This document shows positions 15,287 to 21,901 of a stretch of DNA of 23,767 bases, piece after piece. The stretch is from Prevotellaceae bacterium. GTDB taxonomy: Bacteria > Bacteroidota > Bacteroidia > Bacteroidales > UBA932. The first letter of the stretch is position 1; each line of letters starts with the position of its first letter. Location of the stretch: assembly GCA_031268055.1 (NCBI GenBank), contig JAIRXY010000188.1:1-23767 (forward strand). Reading direction: 5' to 3'. The notes below the pieces were generated by a model. That model did no database searches and was not told where the DNA came from. It saw only the letters and a program-made list of their open reading frames with translations. The position numbers and the translations under genes were made by a program.

Positions 15287-15312
15287 TTTAAAATTCAAAA
15301 TTCAAAATTTTA
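15287..15312. repeat. ATTCAAA heptamer tract
   Basis: An AT-rich tract of repeated (A)ATTCAAA heptamers follows hairpin element copy 1 and ends four bases before the helicase -7 box. The same heptamer occurs at 18524-18548, 19502-19534 (reverse orientation) and 19784-19822. Confidence 0.8.
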
Positions 15313-15315
15313 TGC

Positions 15316-15323
15316 TACCTTTG
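15316..15323 (+). promoter_or_regulatory. Candidate -7 box for the DEAD-box helicase
   Basis: TACCTTTG is a perfect TAnnTTTG match, 33 bp before the ATG at 15357. The -33 position falls in the ATTCAAA tract and has no TTTG. Confidence 0.55.
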
Positions 15324-15356
15324 CCCACTTAAATTTTTATATAACGAAAGAACAAC

Positions 15357-17036
15357 ATGGAAAATCAACAGGCAGAGCCATCATTTGATTTTAGCGACCT
15401 TGGGCTGAGCGAAGCTACGCTCAGCGCAATCCGCGCCAAGGGGTTTGAGACCCCCAGCCCTATCCAGCGGCTGGCCATACCTGTGCTGCTACAGAGCAGC
15501 AAGGACATCATTGCGCAGGCGCAAACAGGTACAGGCAAAACGGCCGCGTTTGGCCTGCCCATCATAGACCAGCTTGTGCCGAACGGAAAAGTGCAGGCGC
15601 TTGTGCTGGCGCCCACCCGCGAGCTGGCGCTACAGGTGAGCGACGAGATAATTTCGTTCAAGAGCGACCGCCCCTTGAGCATAGCCACCATCTACGGCGG
15701 CGCCTCCATCAGCGAGCAGCTGCGCAGGCTAAAGAAAGGCGTGGACATTGTGGTAGGTACGCCCGGCCGCATCATCGACCACATTTCGCGCGGCAGCCTC
15801 GACCTGAGCGGCATCCGCTGGTTTATCCTCGACGAGGCCGACGAAATGCTCAACATGGGATTTATCGAAGATATTGAAGAAATCTTTAAGCAAACGCCCG
15901 ACAACCGCCGCGTTATGCTTTTCTCGGCAACAATACCCGACCATATCGCCAAGCTGTCGAAAAAGTACATGCGCGACGTTGAGCATATCAAAGTGGAGGC
16001 TAAGCAGCTCACCACCGACCTCACCGACCAGATTTACTTTGAGGTGAAGCAGGGAGACCGCTTTGACGCGCTTACCCGAATAATTGACGTGGAGCCGGAG
16101 TTCTACGGGCTGGTATTCTGCCGAACAAAGGTAACCACCGACGAGGTGGTGAGCAAGCTCCTTGAGCGCGGCTACGAGGCCGACGGTCTGCATGGCGACC
16201 TGACGCAGATAGCGCGCGAAAAAATCCTGTGGCGGTTTCGCAACAAGCTTATCAACATATTGGTGGCAACGGATGTGGCGGCGCGCGGCATTGACATTGT
16301 AGACCTTACGCACGTAATCAACTACTCGCTTCCGCAGGATTTTGACGCGTACGTGCACCGCATTGGCCGCACGGGGCGCGCGGGGAAAGAGGGAACGGCC
16401 ATCACGTTTATCTCGCCCAACGAGTACCGCCAGCTCATGCAGATGCAGAGGGTTATTAAAACCCAAATCCGCAAGGAGACGCTGCCCAACGCCGCCGACG
16501 TGGTAGCGGTAAAGCAAAACCGCATTAAGGATGAGCTGACCGAAATCATAGAGCTCAACACCTACAGCGACTATCTGCCGCTGGCGCAGGAAATCATTGC
16601 AGAGTATGGCGATGAGGTGGCGCTTGCTGCGATTATCAGGCTTGCGTTTAAGAACGAGCTGGACGTGAAAAACTACGCCGAAATTCGCACATTCTCCGTC
16701 GACAAGCGCGGAACGGCAAGGCTGTTCATCTCGCTGGGTAAGCTCGACGGCATGACGCCAAAAGAGCTGGTGATTTTCCTCAAAAAGCACACCAAGCTTA
16801 CCGACAGCAAGATTGACGACGTAAAGGTGATGGATGCTTTCTCGTTTGCCACCGTTCCCTTTGAGGATGCCGAAGACGCCCTGCGGTCGCTCAACGCGCT
16901 ACGCGGCAAAGGCGACAAGCCATTGGCCGAAATCTCAAAGAAGGAGCGCAAAGACTACAAAGATTACAAAGACCGCGGCGGCAGCGGCGGCGGCGATTTC
17001 GCTCCAAAGCGCAGAAGCATGCGCGGTAGAAGCTGA
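15357..17036 (+). CDS. deaD: DEAD-box ATP-dependent RNA helicase with C-terminal DbpA-like RNA-binding domain
   Basis: The 559-residue product has all helicase motifs: Q motif (F30, TPSPIQ to 37), motif I AQTGTGKT (55-62), PTRELALQ (86-93), TPGR (135-138), DEAD (159-162), SAT, then VFCRTK, ATDVAARGID and HRIGRTGRAG in the second RecA-like domain. After about residue 430 comes a DbpA-like domain (LFISLGKLDGMTPKELV, SFATVPFEDAEDAL), and the tail is basic and Gly/Arg-rich (RGGSGGGDF, RRSMRGRS), as in RNA-binding helicases of the DeaD/CsdA kind. These proteins unwind RNA in ribosome assembly, mRNA decay and cold adaptation. The gene appears monocistronic with its own -7 box. Its TGA stop sits inside three tandem GAAGCT hexamers (17029-17046). 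Confidence 0.93.
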   Translation: MENQQAEPSFDFSDLGLSEATLSAIRAKGFETPSPIQRLAIPVLLQSSKDIIAQAQTGTGKTAAFGLPIIDQLVPNGKVQALVLAPTRELALQVSDEIISFKSDRPLSIATIYGGASISEQLRRLKKGVDIVVGTPGRIIDHISRGSLDLSGIRWFILDEADEMLNMGFIEDIEEIFKQTPDNRRVMLFSATIPDHIAKLSKKYMRDVEHIKVEAKQLTTDLTDQIYFEVKQGDRFDALTRIIDVEPEFYGLVFCRTKVTTDEVVSKLLERGYEADGLHGDLTQIAREKILWRFRNKLINILVATDVAARGIDIVDLTHVINYSLPQDFDAYVHRIGRTGRAGKEGTAITFISPNEYRQLMQMQRVIKTQIRKETLPNAADVVAVKQNRIKDELTEIIELNTYSDYLPLAQEIIAEYGDEVALAAIIRLAFKNELDVKNYAEIRTFSVDKRGTARLFISLGKLDGMTPKELVIFLKKHTKLTDSKIDDVKVMDAFSFATVPFEDAEDALRSLNALRGKGDKPLAEISKKERKDYKDYKDRGGSGGGDFAPKRRSMRGRS

Positions 17037-17046
17037 AGCTGAAGCT
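17029..17046 (+). repeat. Three GAAGCT hexamers across the helicase stop codon
   Basis: The hexamer occurs three times without interruption. The stop TGA (17034-17036) spans the junction of the first and second copies, and a second in-frame TGA follows two codons later at the next junction. Confidence 0.85.
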
Positions 17047-17079
17047 AATTAAGAATTAAAAATTAGGAATTAAGATTAC

Positions 17080-17098
17080 GCAACCCGCTTCGGGTTGC
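17080..17098. repeat. Small hairpin downstream of the helicase
   Basis: GCAACCCG (17080-17087) pairs with CGGGTTGC (17091-17098) over a CTT loop. It is followed by AACTCTTCAACCCC, not by T residues, and that following sequence recurs near 18303, so it looks like part of an interspersed repeat rather than a standard terminator. Confidence 0.6.
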
Positions 17099-17212
17099 AA
17101 CTCTTCAACCCCTAATAGGGGGTTATAATAAACATTGTATATATGAAATGGACTAAGGACTAACTATCTGCACCAAAATTTGTTTTCTTTAATGCGTTTC
17201 GCTACCTTTGCC

Positions 17213-17220
17213 AACGTAAA
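17213..17220 (+). promoter_or_regulatory. Candidate -7 box for the toxin-antitoxin operon
   Basis: TACCTTTG matches the TAnnTTTG consensus and lies 20 bp before the antitoxin ATG at 17241. The nearest TTTG is about 30 bp upstream, too far for a canonical -33 element. Confidence 0.5.
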
Positions 17221-17240
17221 CAATCAAATATACCAAAGCC

Positions 17241-17438
17241 ATGTTAGCAACACAACACGCCAAAGTAAAGCCGTACAATGCTGGCTATGCACCGCACAGC
17301 GACGCTTACGACGATACGCTGATGAGCAAAGAAGAGTTCTTTGCGAAAATAGACGCTGCATTAGAGGAGGTAAGGCAGGGAAAGGGAATGGTATTTAATT
17401 CAAAGGAAGAGTTACATGCTTATTTCGATGCTCTATGA
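17241..17438 (+). CDS. Putative antitoxin of a YoeB-type module
   Basis: The 65-residue acidic protein lies directly upstream of a YoeB-like toxin gene and overlaps it by four bases (ATGA), the usual arrangement of a type II antitoxin. It contains MSKEEFFAKIDAALEEVRQGKG in the middle and SKEELHAYFDAL at the end; the helical C-terminus could wrap the toxin. It is shorter than YefM (about 80-90 residues) and shows no clear Phd/YefM DNA-binding N-terminus, so it may be a Bacteroidota-specific antitoxin type. The role is inferred from position and size. The ATG at 17241 follows a -7 box; a start at 17180 in another frame is a shadow. Confidence 0.75.
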   Translation: MLATQHAKVKPYNAGYAPHSDAYDDTLMSKEEFFAKIDAALEEVRQGKGMVFNSKEELHAYFDAL

Positions 17439-17710
17439 GCTATAAAGTCATTACTTCGCTACGGGCGGGAAAAGGACTGCAATCCCTAAAAAAAAGTGAG
17501 CCGCAAGTATATAGGAAAGCAATGAGCTTAATAGATGAATTGTGGGAACACCCTGAAACGGGAACGGGGCACCCTGAACCATTAGGAGGTAATAGAGCGG
17601 GGCAATGGTCGAGGAGAATAACACAAAAACACCGCCTTATTTACCAAATTAACAAAGAAGAAATAGTTGTTATACTGCTTTCTGCTCATGGGCATTATGA
17701 TGACAGGTGA
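17435..17710 (+). CDS. yoeB: Txe/YoeB family mRNA interferase toxin
   Basis: The 91-residue product has the RelE/YoeB fold signature in its second half: HPEPLGGNRAGQWSRRIT (46-63), KHRLIYQI (65-72) and HGHYDD near the end. Counterparts of the E. coli YoeB catalytic residues are visible: E48, R67, H87 and Y88. The N-terminus is more divergent than in E. coli YoeB. Such toxins bind the ribosomal A site and cleave mRNA, and are neutralised by the co-expressed antitoxin. The start codon overlaps the antitoxin stop, so translation is coupled. All key residues are present, so the module is probably functional. It marks the beginning of a low-GC, repeat-rich accessory stretch. Confidence 0.9.
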   Translation: MSYKVITSLRAGKGLQSLKKSEPQVYRKAMSLIDELWEHPETGTGHPEPLGGNRAGQWSRRITQKHRLIYQINKEEIVVILLSAHGHYDDR

Positions 17711-17760
17711 TTTTGTTACCTGCTTGTATTTTTTTTACGCTTAAAAATTCATACCAAACC

Positions 17761-18168
17761 ATGAAAAAATTATTCTACCTCGCCGCTATTGTAGCTGTGG
17801 CAACGATGGTCGCCTGCGGCGGCAAAGATGATGAGTAAACGCAAGATTATACGAGTTTTGTAATCCGTTTCGAGGGTGATGTGTCACCAACTGCTCAAGT
17901 GACAGATTTGATTAGTGCTTACCATGATAGCGCTTGGCATAAGATAGCTGAGCACGGGAGTTTTACTTGGGGCAAAAATACTCACTTTCTGTCTAAAGAA
18001 GTTGTCTTATCAACACATCTTGATAGCATATATCTTTTTGGGATACGGGATAATGACGATTTTTGCAAGTCATACGACCCTTATATTTTACAAGAAAATC
18101 AAAAAAACTTTCTTGATTTCCCGGGAAGAGCCATTCTTAGTATAGATAAATGGCAGTACCCTAAATAA
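17761..18168 (+). pseudogene. Small lipoprotein gene interrupted by an in-frame TAA
   Basis: A lipoprotein signal (MKKLFYLAAIVAVATMVAC, Cys19) starts at 17761 and is followed by acidic GGKDDE. Codon 26 is TAA (17836-17838). The same frame then stays open for 109 more codons to the stop at 18168, reading on through TQDYTSFVIRFEGDV and a soluble domain with HDSAWHKIAEHGSF and AILSIDKWQYPK. The two parts together make a normal 135-residue lipoprotein, so the TAA most simply reflects a single-base nonsense change; CAA, AAA or GAA would each restore it. I do not recognise the domain. A separate product from GTG 17881 is possible but would lack export. Readthrough and a sequencing error are alternatives. 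It lies 50 bp after the toxin gene. Confidence 0.7.
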
Positions 18169-18239
18169 CTATTTTGACCTAACAAACTTCCCTGAAACAT
18201 ACGATGGGACTAAAACTCCTTGAGTAAGCGAAACGCTTT

Positions 18240-18285
18240 GCTGAGTTTCACCGTGAATCATTCAAATCAAAAAAATCACAGCTCA
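18240..18285. repeat. 46-bp direct repeat, copy 1
   Basis: It reads GCTGAGTTTCACCGTGAATC and so on to CAGCTCA, and matches 18444-18489 at 45 of 46 positions. The copies are 204 bp apart in the same orientation. Confidence 0.9.
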
Positions 18286-18311
18286 CCTGACTTTGTCACT
18301 ACAACTCTTCA

Positions 18312-18343
18312 ACCCTAACAGGGGTTTAAAACCCTGTTAGGGT
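18312..18343. repeat. Hairpin within the direct-repeat interval
   Basis: ACCCTAACAGGG (18312-18323) pairs perfectly with CCCTGTTAGGGT (18332-18343). The flanking CAACTCTTCAACCC also occurs near 17097. Confidence 0.75.
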
Positions 18344-18385
18344 CAAGAGCTTCGCCGCTCTGGTGATGGTTAGGCGTTCCGTTGC

Positions 18386-18404
18386 CCCGACGTGAAACGT
18401 CGGG
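18386..18404. repeat. Second hairpin within the direct-repeat interval
   Basis: CCCGACGT (18386-18393) pairs with ACGTCGGG (18397-18404) over a GAA loop. Confidence 0.7.
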
Positions 18405-18443
18405 CTACAGAGATTCAACTCCGTTCTGGGGGGGTGCATAAAT

Positions 18444-18489
18444 GCTGAATTTCACCGTGAATCATTCAAATCAAAAAAATCACAGCTCA
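18444..18489. repeat. 46-bp direct repeat, copy 2
   Basis: Second copy of the repeat at 18240-18285, with a single A/G difference. Apart from the repeats and hairpins I see no gene in 18169-18539. Confidence 0.9.
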
Positions 18490-18523
18490 GACAAGCGGTA
18501 ACAATTGGTAGCGAGAGGATTTC

Positions 18524-18548
18524 ATTCAAAATTCAAAATTCAAAATTT
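18524..18548. repeat. ATTCAAA heptamer tract covering the serA stop codon
   Basis: Three perfect ATTCAAA copies plus a partial one. The serA stop (TGA on the minus strand, 18540-18542) lies in the third copy, and the last two codons (Lys, Phe) are read from the tract. Confidence 0.9.
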
Positions 18549-19466
18549 AGAATTTACCTGAAACTTCCTGTCTCCTGTTTTGAAAAATGCAACAATTTGG
18601 GTGGCGGCTGCTAATCCGGCGTTGATGTTGGCCTCGGCGGTTTCGGCGCCCATTTTTTTTGGCGTAGCGAATACGCGCGCGCCAAACTTTGCGTTCAGCG
18701 CAACTTGCGAGTCGGCGGCAATGTCGGTAATGTACTTCAGGTCAGGCCGCTCCTCCAGCGCTTTTGCCAGCTCCTCCTCGTGGATAACCTCCTTGCGCGC
18801 GGTGTTCACAAGGCACCCGCCCTTGGGCATTGCAGAAAGCAGCTTGTAGCCAATGGACTTTTTTGTTTGCTCCGTAGCCGGAATGTGCAGCGAAACATAG
18901 TGGCACGTGCTGTACAGCTCTTCGATGGTTGCCGCTACCTTTACGCCGTCTTTTTCTATGCTCTCCTTGCTCACAAACGGGTCAAAAGCATACACCTCCA
19001 TGCCGAAGCCTTGCGCCAGCTTTGCCACCAAGCGTCCGACGTTACCGTAGGCGTGTATGCCCGCTTTCTTACCCTTCAGCTCTGCGCCGGCGCCCGGGGT
19101 GAATGCGTTGCGCGCCATGAATACCATCATTCCCAGCGCAAGCTCGGCCACGGCGTTTGAGTTTTGGCCGGGCGTGTTCATGGCCACAATGTTTTTGGCC
19201 GTGCACGCTGCCAAGTCGAGGTTGTCATACCCTGCGCCTGCGCGCACCACCACTTTCAGGTTTTTGGCGGCCTCCACCACCTCTTTTGTCACCTTGTCGC
19301 TGCGCACAATCAGCGCGTCGACGTCGGCAACGGCGGCCAGCAGCTCGCCAACGCTGCTATACTTTTCGAGCAGCGCTATTTCAATGCCTGCCTCCTCAAA
19401 AATTTTCCTGATGCCGTCAACGGCTGCCTTTGCAAAAGGCTTTTCTGTTGCTAATAAAGTTTTCAT
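18540..19466 (-). CDS. serA: D-3-phosphoglycerate dehydrogenase, short form without ACT domain
   Basis: The 308-residue product is a D-isomer-specific 2-hydroxyacid dehydrogenase. It has RAGAGYDNLDL (75-85), a variant nucleotide-binding loop GIHAYGNVG (136-144), the D162 that should contact NAD ribose, R224 in NTARKEVI, and TPKKMGAETAEAN (268 onward), where the usual catalytic His is replaced by Lys. This Lys form is known from the type IIIK phosphoglycerate dehydrogenases of Bacteroidales and Entamoeba. The enzyme oxidises 3-phosphoglycerate to 3-phosphohydroxypyruvate, the first step of serine synthesis. There is no ACT domain, so serine feedback of the E. coli type is not expected. No serC is visible upstream, so the gene appears to stand alone, with a perfect -7 box 24 bp before its start. 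Confidence 0.9.
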   Translation of the reverse strand: MKTLLATEKPFAKAAVDGIRKIFEEAGIEIALLEKYSSVGELLAAVADVDALIVRSDKVTKEVVEAAKNLKVVVRAGAGYDNLDLAACTAKNIVAMNTPGQNSNAVAELALGMMVFMARNAFTPGAGAELKGKKAGIHAYGNVGRLVAKLAQGFGMEVYAFDPFVSKESIEKDGVKVAATIEELYSTCHYVSLHIPATEQTKKSIGYKLLSAMPKGGCLVNTARKEVIHEEELAKALEERPDLKYITDIAADSQVALNAKFGARVFATPKKMGAETAEANINAGLAAATQIVAFFKTGDRKFQVNSKF

Positions 19467-19489
19467 AAACGAAATATTTTGTTGAGGTG

Positions 19490-19497
19490 CAAATATA
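19490..19497 (-). promoter_or_regulatory. Candidate -7 box for serA
   Basis: The minus strand reads TATATTTG, a perfect TAnnTTTG match, 24 bp before the start at 19466. The -33 position falls in an ATTCAAA tract with no TTTG. Confidence 0.55.
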
Positions 19498-19501
19498 CGA
19501 A

Positions 19502-19534
19502 TGAATTTTGAATTTTAAATTTTGAATTTTGAAT
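19502..19534. repeat. Heptamer tract next to hairpin element copy 2
   Basis: TTTTGAA-type heptamers (reverse complement of ATTCAAA) end three bases before hairpin element copy 2, mirroring the arrangement at 15287-15312. Confidence 0.8.
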
Positions 19535-19536
19535 GG

Positions 19537-19666
19537 GGTGCATTTGATTTCGTCGAGCTTCGGCTCAGTTGTCGCGCTAAAAATTCCCGCAGCGTAGAGA
19601 CACGTTGCGTGCAACATCTCTACTACAAAGCAATTTGAGCCGAAGCTCAACGAAGTCAAATGCGCC
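19537..19666. repeat. Hairpin element copy 2, MITE-like (130 bp)
   Basis: The long terminal inverted repeats, 19537-19571 and 19631-19666, are imperfect and about 35 bp each (GGTGCATTTGATTTCGTCGA on the left). The core carries GTTGTCGCGCTAAAA, as in copy 1, and an internal near-palindrome at 19594-19623 (GTAGAGACACGTTGCG, ending CATCTCTAC). It encodes nothing. The remaining non-coding DNA up to 19813 holds only AT-rich sequence and a heptamer tract. Confidence 0.78.
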
Positions 19667-19783
19667 TCCAAAATACATACCTCAGAGCTGCAAAATTTTT
19701 CACCTCCTGACGTTGTCAACTTTTTTGATTGAAATGAAATCTTGAAAATCTTGCTTTAGACAAAAGACAGGCAGCGAATTACA

Positions 19784-19822
19784 ATTTATAATTTATAATT
19801 CAAAATTCAAAATTCAAAATTT
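19784..19822. repeat. Heptamer tract covering the stop codon of the BtuB-like receptor gene
   Basis: Two ATTTATA copies are followed by three ATTCAAA copies and a partial one. The stop of the receptor gene (19814-19816) is in the third ATTCAAA copy, at the same offset as in serA. Confidence 0.9.
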
Positions 19823-21862
19823 CACAACGATTCCTGCTTTTACCCATCGTCCGGGCTGCGGGATGTTGCCAAAGTCAAGATAGGTGAGGTTAAGCAGGTT
19901 TGTGGCCTCGGCAAAGATGCTGCAACGCTCGTCCTCCCAGCATATCTTCAAGTCGCACAAGTAGGATGGCTCAAAGGGCGTTACCTCTGCGTAGGTTTTG
20001 GCGTCGGCGTTAAAAGGCTTGTAGCTTCCGGCGCGCTGCCGATATTGTAGATGCCACGAAGCGTACAGCTTGCTCCATACGCCATGCTGAAGCGTTACCG
20101 CGAGGCGGTGGCTCAGCTGCTCCACCACGTAGCTTGCTGTTTCTTCTCCGTCGCCCGGCATGGCGTACAGGTACGAGTAGCCGATGGCAATTTTTTTGAA
20201 AAAGCGTCTCAGCGGTGCATGCTCAGCGTAGAAGTTCACGCCGGAAGTAGCAACGTTGGTGATATTTTGCGAGTACCAAAGGTTGTCGCTTGGGTTGAGC
20301 CTCCAGTTGATGATGCGGTAGCCGTAGCGGTAGAACGCCGAAGCAGAAGCTCTCCATGAGCTCCGGCGGTAGCGCAGCGTAAGCTCTCCGGTGACGGCTT
20401 CTTCCGGCTTCAAGCTGGGGTTTCCCCTGTACGAGCCTACTTTGTAGTACAGGTCGGTAAACGTTGGCAGGCGGTAATCGTTGTTGGCAGAGGCGCCAAG
20501 CTGCCATGCCGCGCTGAGGTCGTACGCCACATTCCCGCCGGCGTATGCACGGAAGCCAAATTCGTTGTTGCCGGCGGCCATTACCCCAAGCGTGATGTGA
20601 AGCTTCTGCACGTGGAGCGTACGCTGCAGGAAGGCCGAGAAGTGGTCGCGCCTTTTTTCGCGCGTGTAGAAAGCGTTGCTTCCATCCTCCCCTCTCACGG
20701 CGATAGGCTCTTGCATTGGCTCCCCCAGAGCGCTGCTGTAGATGTGCTCGTAGCGGTAGCTGAATCCGGCGGCGCTTGTCCCCAATTTGTCGAGGCGGGT
20801 AAGCTGCGCCAGCCCTCCCGCCACATCGGTGCGGTGGTAGTTGTGGCCGGCGTACCATTCGGGAGGGTTAGCGTGAAAGAGCTCGTACCGGTCGTAGTGC
20901 TGGCGGTGGTAGAGGCTTGCGGAAAGCCCCCATCTGCCCTTTTCGACGCTGTAGCGCACGCTCGAAAGCAGCGTGCGCGTGCGGTCGTGCTGCTGAAGAT
21001 ACTCTGGAGTGTAGAAGCTGTTTGCCCCAAAATCCTTGCTCTGGTAGCCCACCTGCGCGCTGAGAACGCCGCTTTTTCGGGTAGCGTAGCGCACCTGCGC
21101 GTATACGTTATCAACGTCAAAGTCGGTGTTGGTGGCGTACCCGTCGCTCCTGCTTTTGCTTGCGGATATTGCCGCGCGCAACGACCTTGCGGCAAAGCTT
21201 CCCGAAGCGCTATAAGCCCGATAGCCGTACATTCCCTGCGTCAGCCCCGCGGAAGCGGCCGAGCGGTCTGGCGCGCTCGTAACAATATTGACAGCGCCGC
21301 TGTAGGTAGCTGCGCCAAACCTCCATGCACCGGGGCCTTGCAGCGCTTCTACGCGCTGCACATCTTCGAGGTTAAGGGGAATATCTAAGGAGTAGTGGCC
21401 GGTTTGGGGGTCGGTAATGTTTACGCCGTTGAGGAGAACGACCGTTTGGTCAAAAGTGCCGCCGCGGAGGGATATGTCGGCCTGCACGTTGTTGCTGCCG
21501 CGCGTTCTAACGTCAGCGCCGTCGAGGTAGCGCAGCAGGTCTTGGATGTTCTGCACCGCCGCTCGCTTAATATCGTCGCGGCTGATGAGGGCTACCACGC
21601 GCGCCGGCTCTGCAATGGCTAACGCTTTATCGCCCGTCACCGTCACCTCGTCTATGGGCACGGGGTTGTCTTCATGTTCGCGCTCGGAGGCTTGAGCGGT
21701 GTTGGCCTCTGCCGAGGCCTGCTGCGCGCTGAGCGTCACCAGCGACAGGCTCGTGGCCAGCACGCCAATTTTTATCTGCTTGCCAAGGCTGTTGAACACG
21801 GCGTAATTTTTGCGCGTCCAGCGGCAAAAGCAAATGATGCTTTTTGTTGCTTTATTTTTCAT
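19814..21862 (-). CDS. TonB-dependent receptor, BtuB/vitamin B12 type, with extended N-terminus
   Basis: The 682-residue product begins with an unusually long targeting region of about 51 residues: a charged segment with RWTRKNYAVFNSLGKQ, then a hydrophobic stretch ending in QQASA. The plug follows: IDEVTVTG (near 70), IQDLLRYLDGADVRTRG, DISLRGGTFDQTVVLLNGV, TDPQTGHYSLDIPL and GPGAWRFGAATYSGAVNIV. The barrel has ANNDYRLPTFTDLYYKVG, PSLKPEEA and AEATNLLNLTYLDFG, and ends in VVKF. The plug and barrel landmarks match BtuB-like receptors of Bacteroidota. No cobalamin riboswitch fits in the short upstream spacers, so B12 is only one possibility; a siderophore or another small ligand is also possible. 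It is the third gene of a same-strand operon after a barrel protein and an unknown lipoprotein. Confidence 0.85.
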   Translation of the reverse strand: MKNKATKSIICFCRWTRKNYAVFNSLGKQIKIGVLATSLSLVTLSAQQASAEANTAQASEREHEDNPVPIDEVTVTGDKALAIAEPARVVALISRDDIKRAAVQNIQDLLRYLDGADVRTRGSNNVQADISLRGGTFDQTVVLLNGVNITDPQTGHYSLDIPLNLEDVQRVEALQGPGAWRFGAATYSGAVNIVTSAPDRSAASAGLTQGMYGYRAYSASGSFAARSLRAAISASKSRSDGYATNTDFDVDNVYAQVRYATRKSGVLSAQVGYQSKDFGANSFYTPEYLQQHDRTRTLLSSVRYSVEKGRWGLSASLYHRQHYDRYELFHANPPEWYAGHNYHRTDVAGGLAQLTRLDKLGTSAAGFSYRYEHIYSSALGEPMQEPIAVRGEDGSNAFYTREKRRDHFSAFLQRTLHVQKLHITLGVMAAGNNEFGFRAYAGGNVAYDLSAAWQLGASANNDYRLPTFTDLYYKVGSYRGNPSLKPEEAVTGELTLRYRRSSWRASASAFYRYGYRIINWRLNPSDNLWYSQNITNVATSGVNFYAEHAPLRRFFKKIAIGYSYLYAMPGDGEETASYVVEQLSHRLAVTLQHGVWSKLYASWHLQYRQRAGSYKPFNADAKTYAEVTPFEPSYLCDLKICWEDERCSIFAEATNLLNLTYLDFGNIPQPGRWVKAGIVVKF

Positions 21863-21901
21863 TTTTTTTGATTGAAGAAAGTGATTTTGGTTAATAAGGG
21901 T

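Noticed and set aside
15729..16790. Minus-strand open frame of 353 codons
   Set aside because: It is antisense to the DEAD-box helicase, whose motifs are complete on the plus strand.
17080..17098. Terminator of the helicase gene
   Set aside because: The stem is good, but no T-run follows and the adjoining sequence recurs elsewhere as a repeat.
17180..17398. 72-codon plus-strand frame overlapping the antitoxin
   Set aside because: Out of frame with the antitoxin that overlaps the toxin start; its product is basic and Arg-rich without antitoxin features.
20597..21388. Plus-strand open frame of 263 codons
   Set aside because: Antisense shadow of the BtuB-like receptor, with no family features.
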